Source of the DNA: LZORAL124-50-18 sp051208045
GTDB taxonomy: Bacteria; Pseudomonadota; Gammaproteobacteria; Pseudomonadales; Oleiphilaceae
Assembly (NCBI GenBank): GCA_051208045.1
Contig: JBPJFY010000016.1
Span: forward strand, 1 to 64,000
DNA: 64,000 bases
Direction of reading: 5' to 3'
Position numbers and translations under genes: made by a program. Under the pieces are notes generated by a model. The model was given only the letters and a program-made list of their open reading frames with translations. It had not been told where the DNA came from and did no database searches. Numbering within the stretch: position 1 is the stretch's first letter; each line of letters starts with the position of its first letter. Below are positions 9,237-17,853 of this stretch, one piece after another.

Positions 9237-9989
9237 TCAGGGACTCCAAAAAATCGTCAGTGGTGCCGGCTGCAAGGCACTCCCGCGTAAAAACTGAACG
9301 ATGGGCATACGCGCCGGGTCGTTCAAGTTGAGCGCTTGTTGCACCGTGTGCAGTTTGTCTTCACCCACAATATGCAGTACCAGCGCCTTGCTCCGGTGAA
9401 TCATCGGGGCAGTCAGTGTGATACGCGCATGAGGCGCTGTTTTCGGCTGCATCTTGCTGACACGATGGGGTGTTTCAATGTGTAATGCGTTACTCAGCTC
9501 CGCCGCGCCCGGAAACAAAGACGCGGTGTGTCCATCATTGCCCATACCCAGTACCGTCACATCCAGCTGCGCCGGCAGCTGTGCATACTGCTGTTCCACC
9601 CAGTGTACATTGCCATCAATATCGCCTTCGGCCACCCGCGACGGGTGCACCATGCCATAGAACTGTGCACGCGTCGCCTCGTTCACCAGCAGGTGTTCGC
9701 GGACCAGCCGTTCGTTACTGTCTGAATGGGTGGCGGGGACAAAGCGCTCATCAACGAGCGCAATGGCCGCCTGCGTCCATGCCAATGTTTTTGCGGAAAG
9801 TGCCTGAAAGAAGGCCAGTGGGGTGCTACCGCCCGATACTGCAATGGCACCCACACCGTTTTCCGCCATTCCTTTGTTCAACGCTTGAACCGTAAATTCT
9901 GCCAAAGTCTCAGCTAATTGCACCCGATCTTCCACCGCCTGCCATTCCACGGTGCCCGGTAACCAGTCCGGTCGATCCAATTCGGTCAT
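9237..9989 (-). CDS. pgl: 6-phosphogluconolactonase
   Basis: A 250-residue enzyme that hydrolyses 6-phosphogluconolactone, linking zwf to the Entner-Doudoroff pathway. Motifs are AIAVSGGSTPLAFFQALS, WTQAAIALVDERFVP and LGMGNDGHTASLFPG. The frame opens 13 codons earlier inside zwf, but the ATG at 9989 has GAGG about ten bases upstream and lies one base past the zwf stop, so it is taken as the start. Tight packing between zwf and eda indicates a single transcript. Confidence 0.94.
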   Translation of the reverse strand: MTELDRPDWLPGTVEWQAVEDRVQLAETLAEFTVQALNKGMAENGVGAIAVSGGSTPLAFFQALSAKTLAWTQAAIALVDERFVPATHSDSNERLVREHLLVNEATRAQFYGMVHPSRVAEGDIDGNVHWVEQQYAQLPAQLDVTVLGMGNDGHTASLFPGAAELSNALHIETPHRVSKMQPKTAPHARITLTAPMIHRSKALVLHIVGEDKLHTVQQALNLNDPARMPIVQFLRGSALQPAPLTIFWSP

Positions 9990-9990
9990 G

Positions 9991-11469
9991 TCATAGATCC
10001 TCGTGCCAGGAGCGCCCGTCACGGGCAATCAACGTGATGGCCGAAGCCGGCCCCCAGGAGCCCGCCGGATACTTTTTTGGCTGCACGCCGGATTCGTTCC
10101 AGCCTTCAATCAACTGGTCACACCATCGCCAGGCGCACTCCACTTCATCCCGGCGGACAAAGAGATACTGATTGCCATTCATCACCTCCCACAACAGCCT
10201 TTCGTAGGCGTCAGGAATACGGGGTGACTGAAAGGTCTCCGAAAAATTCAATTGCAATGGCCCCTGCCGCAATCGCATGCCCTTGTCGAGGCCTTGATCC
10301 TTGGTCAACACCTGCAGGGAGATTCCTTCATCCGGCTGCAGACGAATCATCAATTTATTGTGTGCAATGCGCTTCTGATCCGGATCGAATATAAAATGCA
10401 CCGCCGGCTTAAAGTGAATAATGATCTGCGAGAGCTTTTCAGGCATTCGCTTGCCCGTTCGCATATAAAACGGCACTCCGGCCCAACGCCAGTTGGCAAT
10501 TTCCGCCTTGAACGCCACAAACGTCTCGGTGGTGCTCTGCGGGTTCGCCCCCTCTTCTTCCAGATAGCCCGGCACCTGTTGACCGTCGCAAATGCCTTTG
10601 TTGTAACGGCCACGCACCAGGGCGGTATCCATATGATCCGGTGGAATGGGTTTCAGCGCTTTCAGCACCTTCACTTTTTCGTTACGTATGCTGTCGGCGG
10701 ACAAATCGTCCGGAGCATCCATCGCAATGAGACACAGGAGCTGAAGCAGATGGTTTTGTACCATGTCCCGCAACTGTCCCGCTTTATCAAAATATCCCCA
10801 GCGCCCTTCGATACCGACGGACTCGGCCACGGTAATTTCCACATGGGAGATATGATTGTGGTTCCACTGGCTTTCAAACAGGGAGTTGGCAAATCGCAGG
10901 GCGATCAGATTCTGAACCGTCTCTTTACCCAAGTAGTGATCAATCCGATAGATCTGACTTTCTTTGAAATAGGAAGCCAACTGATCGTTAATCAGGCAAC
11001 TGGATTCAAAGTCATGCCCGATGGGCTTTTCCACCACCACTCGAGTGCGCTCGTTGATCGCACCCAGTTTAGCCAGGTGCTCGCTGATCATCGCATACAG
11101 GCTGGCGGGCGTCGCATAGTAAAGCACCACCTGATGATCCGGATATTGCGCCAGATAAGTCATCAGGGATTGGTAACCCGCATCCACCGAGAAGTCCATC
11201 CCCAGATATTCCAGCCGATCGGAAAAACTGGCCAACGCGGCTTTTTCCAGCGACTTCTCTTTCACAAACCGCTGCATGCTCTTGTTGGTGTGGGCAATGA
11301 ACTCATCGCGAGTCATCTCATGGCGACCCAGGCCGATGATTTTGGAATTGACGCCGAGCAAACCAGCGCGGTCCAACTGGTACAGGGACAAAAACAGCTT
11401 ACGCTGCGCCAGGTCACCCATTGCGCCGAACATGACGAAAACAGTATCGGGTACATTTTTCTTATTCAT
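9991..11469 (-). CDS. zwf: glucose-6-phosphate 1-dehydrogenase
   Basis: A 492-residue NADP-dependent enzyme oxidising glucose 6-phosphate to 6-phosphogluconolactone. It has the nucleotide-binding start [16 protein letters not shown] (the usual GASGDL is GAMGDL here), the substrate signature [13 protein letters not shown], and [10 protein letters not shown]. Its length is standard. It is the first gene of zwf-pgl-eda and is divergent from hexR; a HexR-like operator lies 58 bases upstream of the start. The long open frame on the opposite strand is a shadow of this gene. Confidence 0.97.
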   Translation of the reverse strand: MNKKNVPDTVFVMFGAMGDLAQRKLFLSLYQLDRAGLLGVNSKIIGLGRHEMTRDEFIAHTNKSMQRFVKEKSLEKAALASFSDRLEYLGMDFSVDAGYQSLMTYLAQYPDHQVVLYYATPASLYAMISEHLAKLGAINERTRVVVEKPIGHDFESSCLINDQLASYFKESQIYRIDHYLGKETVQNLIALRFANSLFESQWNHNHISHVEITVAESVGIEGRWGYFDKAGQLRDMVQNHLLQLLCLIAMDAPDDLSADSIRNEKVKVLKALKPIPPDHMDTALVRGRYNKGICDGQQVPGYLEEEGANPQSTTETFVAFKAEIANWRWAGVPFYMRTGKRMPEKLSQIIIHFKPAVHFIFDPDQKRIAHNKLMIRLQPDEGISLQVLTKDQGLDKGMRLRQGPLQLNFSETFQSPRIPDAYERLLWEVMNGNQYLFVRRDEVECAWRWCDQLIEGWNESGVQPKKYPAGSWGPASAITLIARDGRSWHEDL

Positions 11470-11526
11470 ACGTGGACGATCTCAGTCAGCGCAGTGCCGG
11501 GTAACGTTGTGGGCAACACCAGACAA

Positions 11527-11541
11527 TGTAGTAAAATAACA
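11527..11541. promoter_or_regulatory. HexR operator, zwf side
   Basis: TGTAGTAAAATAACA resembles the HexR palindrome TGTArTTwwAyTACA with two to three mismatches. It lies 58 bases upstream of zwf, where a repressor would overlap the promoter. A weaker partial match is at 11592-11606. Confidence 0.6.
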
Positions 11542-11660
11542 ACATTGAGGAAACTTTATCGCATGATATTGCCATTTACAACTATAATATTGATATTTTT
11601 ACTACATTTTTGCGATATTTCCCGGTAACTGCTTTATCCTTTCCAGTGTTTTTATTAACA

Positions 11661-11675
11661 TGTAGTTAATTTACA
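11661..11675. promoter_or_regulatory. HexR operator, hexR side
   Basis: TGTAGTTAATTTACA fits the known HexR site of Gammaproteobacteria almost perfectly. It lies 78 bases upstream of hexR in the divergent zwf-hexR region, consistent with autoregulation and KDPG-relieved repression of glucose catabolism. Confidence 0.75.
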
Positions 11676-11752
11676 ACATTTGTCAAACTTGTCCCTCCTC
11701 CTTTCGCAGGAGGCTCCGGAGAAGCGTCTGGCGATTAAACAGAGGTAATGTC

Positions 11753-12601
11753 GTGGCAAACCTGTTAAAGCAGATTCAGGAAAAGCTGGAAACACTCAAC
11801 AAATCCGAACGAAAAGTCGCGGAAGTGATTTTGAAAGACCCGGAGGCGGCGACCCGGTCCAGCATCGCAGCGCTGGCGAAAGCGGCTGAGGTGAGTGAAC
11901 CAACGGTTAACCGACTGTGTAACCGATTTGAAACCAGTGGCTACCCCGATTTTAAGATTCAGCTGGCCCTGAGCCTGGTAAAAGGCACGCCCTACGTAAG
12001 CGAAAACGTCGACCCGGACGATACGCTGGAAGAGTACACGGACAAAATTTTTGCCAGCTCCATCAATGCGCTGGACAGCGCACGCAAGGGGCTCGATCTG
12101 GTGGAACTGGACAAAGCCATCAACTACCTGTGTCAGGCCAAGCAGATTTCCTTTTTCGGATTTGGTGGTTCAGCTCCGGTGGCCCTGGACGCCCAGCACA
12201 AATTTTTCCGTTTCAACATCCCGGTGACGGCCTATGATGACTTTTTGATGCAACGCATGGTCGCAGCCGGCTCTCACACAGGCGATGTGATTGTCGCCAT
12301 CTCGTACACAGGTCGCACCAAGGAATTGGTGGAAATTGCCGATACCGCTCGCCTGGCAGGTGCAACGGTCATTGGCATCACCCAGCCAAACTCTCCCCTG
12401 GCAGAGAAATGCAGTGTCGCGCTGACCGTGACCGCCCCTGAAGACACGGACATTTTCATGCCGATGACATCGCGGATCATCCATCTGGCGATTATCGATG
12501 TTCTGGCCACGGGCGTGACGTTGAAGCGCGGTCCGGATTTCCACAATCATCTGAAAAAGATTAAAGACAGCCTGAAAACCAGCCGCTTTGATAATGCCTG
12601 A
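11753..12601 (+). CDS. hexR: HexR, RpiR-family repressor of glucose catabolism
   Basis: A 282-residue repressor. The N-terminal RpiR helix-turn-helix ([15 protein letters not shown] ... [19 protein letters not shown]) is followed by a SIS sugar-phosphate domain ([48 protein letters not shown]). The sequence follows Pseudomonas HexR closely along its whole length. In that family KDPG binding releases DNA at zwf, edd and gap promoters. The start is a GTG with AGAGG seven bases upstream. The divergent arrangement with zwf and the two operator-like palindromes support the assignment. A terminator follows the gene. Confidence 0.95.
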   Translation: MANLLKQIQEKLETLNKSERKVAEVILKDPEAATRSSIAALAKAAEVSEPTVNRLCNRFETSGYPDFKIQLALSLVKGTPYVSENVDPDDTLEEYTDKIFASSINALDSARKGLDLVELDKAINYLCQAKQISFFGFGGSAPVALDAQHKFFRFNIPVTAYDDFLMQRMVAAGSHTGDVIVAISYTGRTKELVEIADTARLAGATVIGITQPNSPLAEKCSVALTVTAPEDTDIFMPMTSRIIHLAIIDVLATGVTLKRGPDFHNHLKKIKDSLKTSRFDNA

Positions 12602-12663
12602 GAAATCAATGTGAAAGGGCGCATTTTTTCGGCCAGATTTTCCATCGTATGATCTTATCCTAT

Positions 12664-12684
12664 CCCCCGTGCCACGGGGGTTTT
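12664..12684 (+). terminator. Rho-independent terminator after hexR
   Basis: CCCCCG, five-base loop TGCCA, CGGGGG, then TTTT. It lies 63 bases beyond the hexR stop and before potF. Confidence 0.75.
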
Positions 12685-12824
12685 AAAGGACTTCCCCTGA
12701 GCGGATTCAGTCCCTGAAAAAATAGTTGTCAGACCTATTTATTTTTTGCAAAAAAAACCGCATAGTTCGCGCGATTGCCAGTCAATCTGGTGAACAATTA
12801 ACCTATTTCCCTTTGAGGACGACT

Positions 12825-13907
12825 ATGCGCACAAGATTGGGTGCCGTTCTGGCGGCGATTTCTCTTGCAACGACCGTGTCTGCAGACGAACTGCATATTT
12901 ACAACTGGTCTGACTACATCGCTGAAAACACCGTGGCGAACTTTGAAGCCGAAACCGGTATCAAGGTGAGTTACGACGTGTATGACTCCAATGAAGTGCT
13001 GGAAGCCAAGCTGTTTGCCGGGCGCTCCGGTTACGATCTGGTGTTTCCTACCGCACGCCCGTTTGCGGATCGCCACATCAAGGCAGGGGTTTATCAGAAG
13101 CTGAACAAAGGTCAGATGAACAATATCGCGAATCTGGATGCAGGCATCATGACCTCGCTGAACGATATTGATGCAGACAATGCGCATCTGGTGCCTTACA
13201 TGTGGGGCACCACCGGCATCGGCTACAACGTCGAAAAGGTCACGGCGATTCTTGGCGACATGCCCAAGGACACCTGGCGCCTGGTGTTTGATCCGGAAAT
13301 CGTGAAAAAGTTAAGTGCCTGTGGCGTGTCCCTAATGGATGACCCGACAGAGGTATTTGTGGCCGCGCGTGCGTATCTGGGGAAAGACACCAGCGATTTC
13401 AGCGCCGGTGCAGTAAAAGAAGCGACCGATCTGCTGGCGTCCGTACGTCCCAGCATCAAATATTTTCACAGCTCTCAATATATCAATGATCTGGCCAACG
13501 GTGACATCTGTGTGGCACACGGTTACTCCGGTGACATTCTTCAAGCCCGCGACCGTGCCGCAGAAGCCAAAAATGGTGTGACGGTGGCCTATGCGGTACC
13601 ATCGGAAGGCGCGGTGATCTGGACCGATGTGATGGCCATTCCTGCGGATGCCAAAAACGTGGAGCAGGCGCACAAGTTCATTAATTATCTGTTGCGCCCG
13701 GATGTGATCGCAGAAGCCACCAATTTTGTGGCCTATGCCAACGCGAACGCCAAGGCCGCAGAATTTGTGAATGCGGAGATTGCCAACGATCCTGGTGTGT
13801 ATCCACCGGCCGCCACGCGTGAAAAACTGCTGGTGCTGAAAACACCAACGGACAAGCAGGCGCGCGACATGAACCGCGCCTGGACGCGACTCAAAACCGG
13901 CATGTAA
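12825..13907 (+). CDS. potF: polyamine ABC transporter, periplasmic binding protein
   Basis: A 360-residue PotD/PotF-type protein. A cleavable signal peptide ends at SADEL; the mature protein opens LHIYNWSDYIAENTVANFE, the characteristic start of putrescine/spermidine-binding proteins. YMWGTTGIGYN and IWTDVMAIPADAKN line the usual polyamine site. An upstream in-frame ATG exists at 12726, but the ATG at 12825 has GAGG upstream and starts the signal peptide. It heads potFGHI, with a terminator-like hairpin after it. Substrate preference between putrescine, spermidine or another polyamine cannot be settled. Confidence 0.9.
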   Translation: MRTRLGAVLAAISLATTVSADELHIYNWSDYIAENTVANFEAETGIKVSYDVYDSNEVLEAKLFAGRSGYDLVFPTARPFADRHIKAGVYQKLNKGQMNNIANLDAGIMTSLNDIDADNAHLVPYMWGTTGIGYNVEKVTAILGDMPKDTWRLVFDPEIVKKLSACGVSLMDDPTEVFVAARAYLGKDTSDFSAGAVKEATDLLASVRPSIKYFHSSQYINDLANGDICVAHGYSGDILQARDRAAEAKNGVTVAYAVPSEGAVIWTDVMAIPADAKNVEQAHKFINYLLRPDVIAEATNFVAYANANAKAAEFVNAEIANDPGVYPPAATREKLLVLKTPTDKQARDMNRAWTRLKTGM

Positions 13908-13920
13908 AGGGATGTTCCAC

Positions 13921-13949
13921 GAGGCCGCACCAAGCGGCCTCACTTTTTT
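13921..13949 (+). terminator. intra-operon attenuating terminator between potF and potG
   Basis: GAGGCCGC (13921-13928), loop ACCAA, GCGGCCTC (13934-13941), then AC and six T residues. An eight-pair GC stem with a U run is a full intrinsic terminator, placed between the binding-protein gene and the ATPase gene of one operon. It would give more binding protein than membrane components. Confidence 0.8.
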
Positions 13950-13973
13950 AAGCGCAGAATTTGAGAGTACGAG

Positions 13974-15065
13974 ATGGCGGCAGAGTCACCCATTGTTCAA
14001 ATCAAGCAGGTGTCAAAAAACTTCGGTGCGGTCTACGCCGTGGACGACATCAGCCTGGATATTTATCCCGGCGAGTTTTTTTCGTTGCTGGGGGCATCCG
14101 GCTGCGGCAAAACAACCCTGCTACGCATGCTGGCGGGTTTCGAAACGCCCAGTTCGGGTCGCATATTCATCGACGGCCAGGACATGACCGAGGTGCCGCC
14201 GTACTCCCGCCCCGTGAACATGATGTTTCAGTCTTACGCATTGTTTCCCCACATGACCGTGGCGGACAACATTGCCTACGGATTAAAGCGGGATGGCCTG
14301 TCGAAAGCGGAACTGAACGCCCGCATTCAGGAAATGATGGCGCTGGTGAAAATCGAAGCGTACGCCAAGCGTAAACCTCATCAACTGTCCGGGGGCCAGC
14401 GGCAGCGTGTCGCGCTCGCCAGAGCCCTGGCCAAGCACCCTAAAATTCTGTTGCTGGACGAGCCGTTAGGTGCATTGGACAAGAAGTTGCGGGAAGAAAC
14501 GCAGTTTGAACTGGTGAATCTGCAGGAGCGCTTGAAAACCACCTTTATCGTAGTGACGCATGATCAGGAAGAAGCCATGACCATGTCTTCGCGCATTGCC
14601 TTGATGCATGCCGGGCGCATCGAACAACTGGACACGCCCCGCCGCATCTACGAATTTCCGGCCACGCGCTATGCCGCCGGATTCATCGGCTCGGCCAATC
14701 TCCTGAGCGCCCGTGTCGTCAGTCAGGACGGTGAGCTGGTCACGCTGAAGAGCGAGCGCTTGGATCGCGACTTCGTGGTGCACCATGGTCAGCCGCTGGC
14801 ACCCGACATGGAGGTCAGCATCATCGTGCGGCCTGAGAAGATTCAGGTAAGCACAACCTCCGATGCGCAGAACAGTGTAGAAGGGGTAATCAAGGAGATT
14901 GCCTATCTCGGCGATGTGTCGATCTATCATGCCGAAGTCGCCCCCGGTGTGCGCATCAAGTTCACCCAAAGCAATGTTCAGCCATTGGCTGAGCAGCCTT
15001 TGAACTGGGAGCAGCCCGTAAGCTTAAGCTGGTCGCCCTTCAGCTGCGGTATTCTGAGCCAATGA
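13974..15065 (+). CDS. potG: polyamine ABC transporter, ATPase
   Basis: A 363-residue ATPase. It has Walker A GASGCGKTT at about residues 40-48, the Q-loop in MMFQSYALFPHMTV, signature LSGGQRQRVALARAL, Walker B ILLLDEPLGALDKKLRE and the switch His in VVTHDQEEAM. A C-terminal TOBE region follows (IIVRPEKIQVS ... EIAYLGDVSIYH), as in PotA/PotG. It energises the PotHI permeases. The stop codon overlaps the potH start as ATGA. It lies just downstream of a probable attenuating terminator, so its expression is probably lower than that of potF. Confidence 0.95.
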   Translation: MAAESPIVQIKQVSKNFGAVYAVDDISLDIYPGEFFSLLGASGCGKTTLLRMLAGFETPSSGRIFIDGQDMTEVPPYSRPVNMMFQSYALFPHMTVADNIAYGLKRDGLSKAELNARIQEMMALVKIEAYAKRKPHQLSGGQRQRVALARALAKHPKILLLDEPLGALDKKLREETQFELVNLQERLKTTFIVVTHDQEEAMTMSSRIALMHAGRIEQLDTPRRIYEFPATRYAAGFIGSANLLSARVVSQDGELVTLKSERLDRDFVVHHGQPLAPDMEVSIIVRPEKIQVSTTSDAQNSVEGVIKEIAYLGDVSIYHAEVAPGVRIKFTQSNVQPLAEQPLNWEQPVSLSWSPFSCGILSQ

Positions 15066-15949
15066 ACAAACGCTTTTCTTCTCTGATCGCCGGCATCCCC
15101 ATTCTGTGGCTGGGGGTGCTGTTTGTATTGCCGTTGCTGTTCGTACTGAAAATGAGTCTCACCGAGGCGCGTCTCGGGTTGCCTCCCTACCACGACCTGA
15201 TCCGTACCATGGAAGACGGGCTGATTACGATCAAAGTCAATCTGGGCAATTACCTCATGCTTGCCCAGGACTCTCTGTACATCAGCGCGCTATGGGGGTC
15301 GTTACGCATTGCCACGATCTCCACGCTGATTTGTATTCTGATCGGGTACCCCATGGCGTATGCCATTGCGAATGCCCCGCGCCATTTGCGCACGCCCTTA
15401 CTGATGCTGGTGATTCTACCGTTCTGGACGTCCTTTCTGATTCGCGTCTACGCCTGGATCGGTATTCTCAAAACGAATGGGCTACTGAATAACTTTCTGA
15501 TGTGGCTCGGCGTGATCGATACGCCGCTCAACATTCTGCACACCGAGTGGGCCGTCTACATCGGCGATGCGTACTCGTATCTGCCCTTCTTTATCCTTCC
15601 GCTCTACGCCACGCTGGTAAAGCTTGACCCCAGCTTGCTGGAAGCGGCCGCTGATCTTGGTGCTCGACCACTGACGCAATTTTTCACGGTGACGCTGCCA
15701 CAATCGATGCCCGGCGTGATCGCCGGTTCGATGCTGGTGTTCATCCCCGTCATGGGAGAGTTCATTATTCCGGATTTACTGGGCGGTCCTGACGTGCTCA
15801 TGCTCGGTAAAATGATGTGGATCGAGTTCTTCAATAACAAGGATTGGCCGCTGGCCTCCGCCCTGACCATGGTGCTCCTGGTCGCTCTGATCATCCCGTT
15901 TGTCTTGATGCAGAACTACGACCAACCTGACCGGAGGGATGACGAATGA
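15062..15949 (+). CDS. potH: polyamine ABC transporter, permease 1
   Basis: A 295-residue inner-membrane permease with about six hydrophobic segments. The EAA loop EAAADLGARPLTQFFTVTLPQS, which contacts the ATPase, is near residue 200. The N-terminal stretch ILWLGVLFVLPLLFVLKMSL and the periplasmic loop before the first core helix are typical of PotB/PotH. It overlaps potG and potI by four bases each (ATGA), indicating translational coupling. Confidence 0.93.
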   Translation: MNKRFSSLIAGIPILWLGVLFVLPLLFVLKMSLTEARLGLPPYHDLIRTMEDGLITIKVNLGNYLMLAQDSLYISALWGSLRIATISTLICILIGYPMAYAIANAPRHLRTPLLMLVILPFWTSFLIRVYAWIGILKTNGLLNNFLMWLGVIDTPLNILHTEWAVYIGDAYSYLPFFILPLYATLVKLDPSLLEAAADLGARPLTQFFTVTLPQSMPGVIAGSMLVFIPVMGEFIIPDLLGGPDVLMLGKMMWIEFFNNKDWPLASALTMVLLVALIIPFVLMQNYDQPDRRDDE

Positions 15950-16752
15950 AGCGAATGCGCTGGTTGTCCACGTTGATGCTGCTGTTGGGGTTTGCGTTCC
16001 TCTACATCCCCATTATCAGCCTGATAGTTTACTCATTTAATGAAAGCCGTCTGGTCACGGTGTGGGCCGGATTCAGCACCAAGTGGTATTCGGAATTGCT
16101 GGACAACTCCCAACTGCTGGGCGCGGCGTTCCTGAGCATTAAAATCGGCTTTTTAACCGCCTGTGTGTCTGTCGTCCTCGGCACCTTGGCCGCCATTGTG
16201 CTGGTACGTTTTCAGCGATCAAAGATGAGAAAATCATTGGACGTGATGGTCGCAGCGCCTCTGGTCATGCCGGACATCATTATCGGTCTGTCCATGCTGT
16301 TGCTGTTTGTGTCACTGGAAAACCTGCTCGGCTGGCCGGAACGGGGGCAACTCACTGTGATTCTCGCACACAGTACCTTTTCCATGGCTTACGTGGCGGT
16401 GGTGGTACGCAGTCGTCTCGTCACCATGGATCGCTCATTGGAAGAAGCGGCAATGGACCTGGGTGCACGGCCGATACGGGTTTTCCTGACCATCACATTG
16501 CCCATCATTGCGCCCTCGCTGGTGGCCGGCTGGTTGCTCGCGTTCACGCTGTCCATGGATGATCTGGTGGTGGCCAGTTTTGTGAGCGGTCCCGGGGCCA
16601 CCACCTTACCCATGGTCGTTTATTCGAGTGTGCGGCTGGGTGTGAGCCCGGAAATCAATGCGCTGGCCAGCATTATCATTCTCATCGTGAGCATTGCGGT
16701 GTTCATCGCCGGTGTGTTGATGTACCGACAGGAGAAAAAGCTGAGGCACTAG
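15946..16752 (+). CDS. potI: polyamine ABC transporter, permease 2
   Basis: A 268-residue permease of the PotC/PotI type. It opens with a transmembrane helix (LMLLLGFAFLYIPIISLIVYSF) whose SFNESR end is family-specific, and it has an EAA loop EAAMDLGARPIRVFLTITLP. It is the last gene of potFGHI. No clear intrinsic terminator follows within 140 bases. Confidence 0.93.
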   Translation: MKRMRWLSTLMLLLGFAFLYIPIISLIVYSFNESRLVTVWAGFSTKWYSELLDNSQLLGAAFLSIKIGFLTACVSVVLGTLAAIVLVRFQRSKMRKSLDVMVAAPLVMPDIIIGLSMLLLFVSLENLLGWPERGQLTVILAHSTFSMAYVAVVVRSRLVTMDRSLEEAAMDLGARPIRVFLTITLPIIAPSLVAGWLLAFTLSMDDLVVASFVSGPGATTLPMVVYSSVRLGVSPEINALASIIILIVSIAVFIAGVLMYRQEKKLRH

Positions 16753-16863
16753 CCGCCCGTTGTTCATTCAACAGATATCCATCGTGCATTAACAAATGAT
16801 AATGACCGGGAGCCAGGCGATTGACCATACTGAATCATGATTCTGCCTTCTCAGGCAACCAAC

Positions 16864-16878
16864 CTTTACAATGTAAAG
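16864..16878. promoter_or_regulatory. perfect palindrome upstream of crotonase gene
   Basis: CTTTACA, A, TGTAAAG is a perfect 7-1-7 inverted repeat ending just before the GAGGAA ribosome-binding site of the 16893 gene. A one-base centre suits a dimeric DNA-binding protein better than an RNA hairpin. The regulator is unknown; MerR-type regulators of acyl-CoA genes use broadly similar TTTAC...GTAAA sites. Confidence 0.5.
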
Positions 16879-16892
16879 AGGAATGAAACAGC

Positions 16893-17735
16893 ATGGATTA
16901 CCACGCTTTTGCGGTTGAAACCACCGGACACATCGCGCAGGTTACCCTGAATCGGCCCGATGCACTGAACACCATGAATGCGGACTTCTGGCGGGAACTC
17001 CCTACGCTCATCCGAGACATCAACGCTCAGGGAACGGCACGCGTCATCGTGCTGTCTTCCACGGGCAAGCATTTTTGCGCCGGGATGGATCTGGCAGTAT
17101 TCACCACTGGCGGCAACATCCCCACCAAAGGTGATCCGGCCCGATTGGGAGAAAACCTGCGCCGGCTGGTGCTGCAACTCCAGGACTGCTTTAACGTGCT
17201 GGAAGAAGCTCGCATGCCGGTCATCTCCGCCATACAGGGGGGATGCATCGGGGGCGCACTGGATATGATTTGCGCCACAGATATGCGCTATTGCACGGAA
17301 GACGCGTACTTCACCATCAAGGAAACGCATCTGGGCATGACCGCTGACCTGGGGACCTTACAGCGCCTGCCTACCTTGATTCCGCAAGGCATCGCCCGAG
17401 AACTGGCCTACACGGGCCGCAGATTTACCGCTCAGGAAGCGAAGCAACACGGCCTGGTCAATGACGTCTACCCCACGCACGAAGCGATGATGGATGCCGT
17501 GATGGGTGTCGCCCATCAGATCGCCGAGCAATCACCCATGGCGGTGGCGGGATGCAAGGAGATGCTGAATTACAGCCGGGATCACAGCGTGGCAGATAGC
17601 CTGAAATACATGGCGACCTGGCAATCCGGCATGTTCCGACCGGAAGACATGATGAAAAGCTTCGCAGCCAAGGCACAGAAAACCACTGCGGACTTTGATC
17701 CGTTGTTTCCGATCACGTTGCCTTTTCAGAAGTAA
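16893..17735 (+). CDS. crotonase, dienoyl-CoA isomerase-like
   Basis: A 280-residue enoyl-CoA hydratase/isomerase superfamily member. The oxyanion-hole motifs are HFCAGMDLAVF and GGCIGGALDMICATD. The segment TDMRYCTEDAYFTIKETHLGMTADLGTLQRLP follows mammalian ECH1 (delta3,5-delta2,4-dienoyl-CoA isomerase): the ECH1 acid residues correspond to Asp in ATDMR, Glu in KETHLG and Asp in TADLG. A role in oxidation of unsaturated fatty acids is therefore likely. It is a single gene with its own SD (GAGGAA) and a palindromic operator candidate. A hairpin at 17750 follows the stop. Confidence 0.85.
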   Translation: MDYHAFAVETTGHIAQVTLNRPDALNTMNADFWRELPTLIRDINAQGTARVIVLSSTGKHFCAGMDLAVFTTGGNIPTKGDPARLGENLRRLVLQLQDCFNVLEEARMPVISAIQGGCIGGALDMICATDMRYCTEDAYFTIKETHLGMTADLGTLQRLPTLIPQGIARELAYTGRRFTAQEAKQHGLVNDVYPTHEAMMDAVMGVAHQIAEQSPMAVAGCKEMLNYSRDHSVADSLKYMATWQSGMFRPEDMMKSFAAKAQKTTADFDPLFPITLPFQK

Positions 17736-17749
17736 CGTTTTCAGAGCGA

Positions 17750-17777
17750 GCGTTGACGCTTTTTCCAGCGTCAGCGC
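17750..17777 (+). terminator. hairpin after crotonase gene
   Basis: GCGTTGACGC and GCGTCAGCGC pair over ten positions (one G-U), with an eight-base loop beginning TTTTT. There is no U tract after the stem, so it may protect a 3' end or be Rho-assisted rather than a classic intrinsic terminator. Confidence 0.45.
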
Positions 17778-17810
17778 CAAGGAAGCAGTTCGCTCTTGAT
17801 TTTTTAATGC

Positions 17811-17825
17811 GAATAATTATTATTT
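17811..17825. promoter_or_regulatory. possible Fur-type box upstream of DUF2325 gene
   Basis: GAATAAT, T, ATTATTT resembles the 7-1-7 Fur consensus TGATAAT-n-ATTATCA, with about ten of fourteen positions matching, inside an AT-rich leader 29 bases upstream of the ATG. AT-rich sequence produces such matches by chance, so this is weak. Confidence 0.3.
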
Positions 17826-17853
17826 ACATTAATAACAATCAGGAGCCCCTGCC

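Noticed and set aside
10252..11628. 458-codon open frame opposite zwf
   Set aside because: It runs antisense to the whole of zwf, has His/Gln/Leu-rich shadow composition and no family motifs; zwf is certain.
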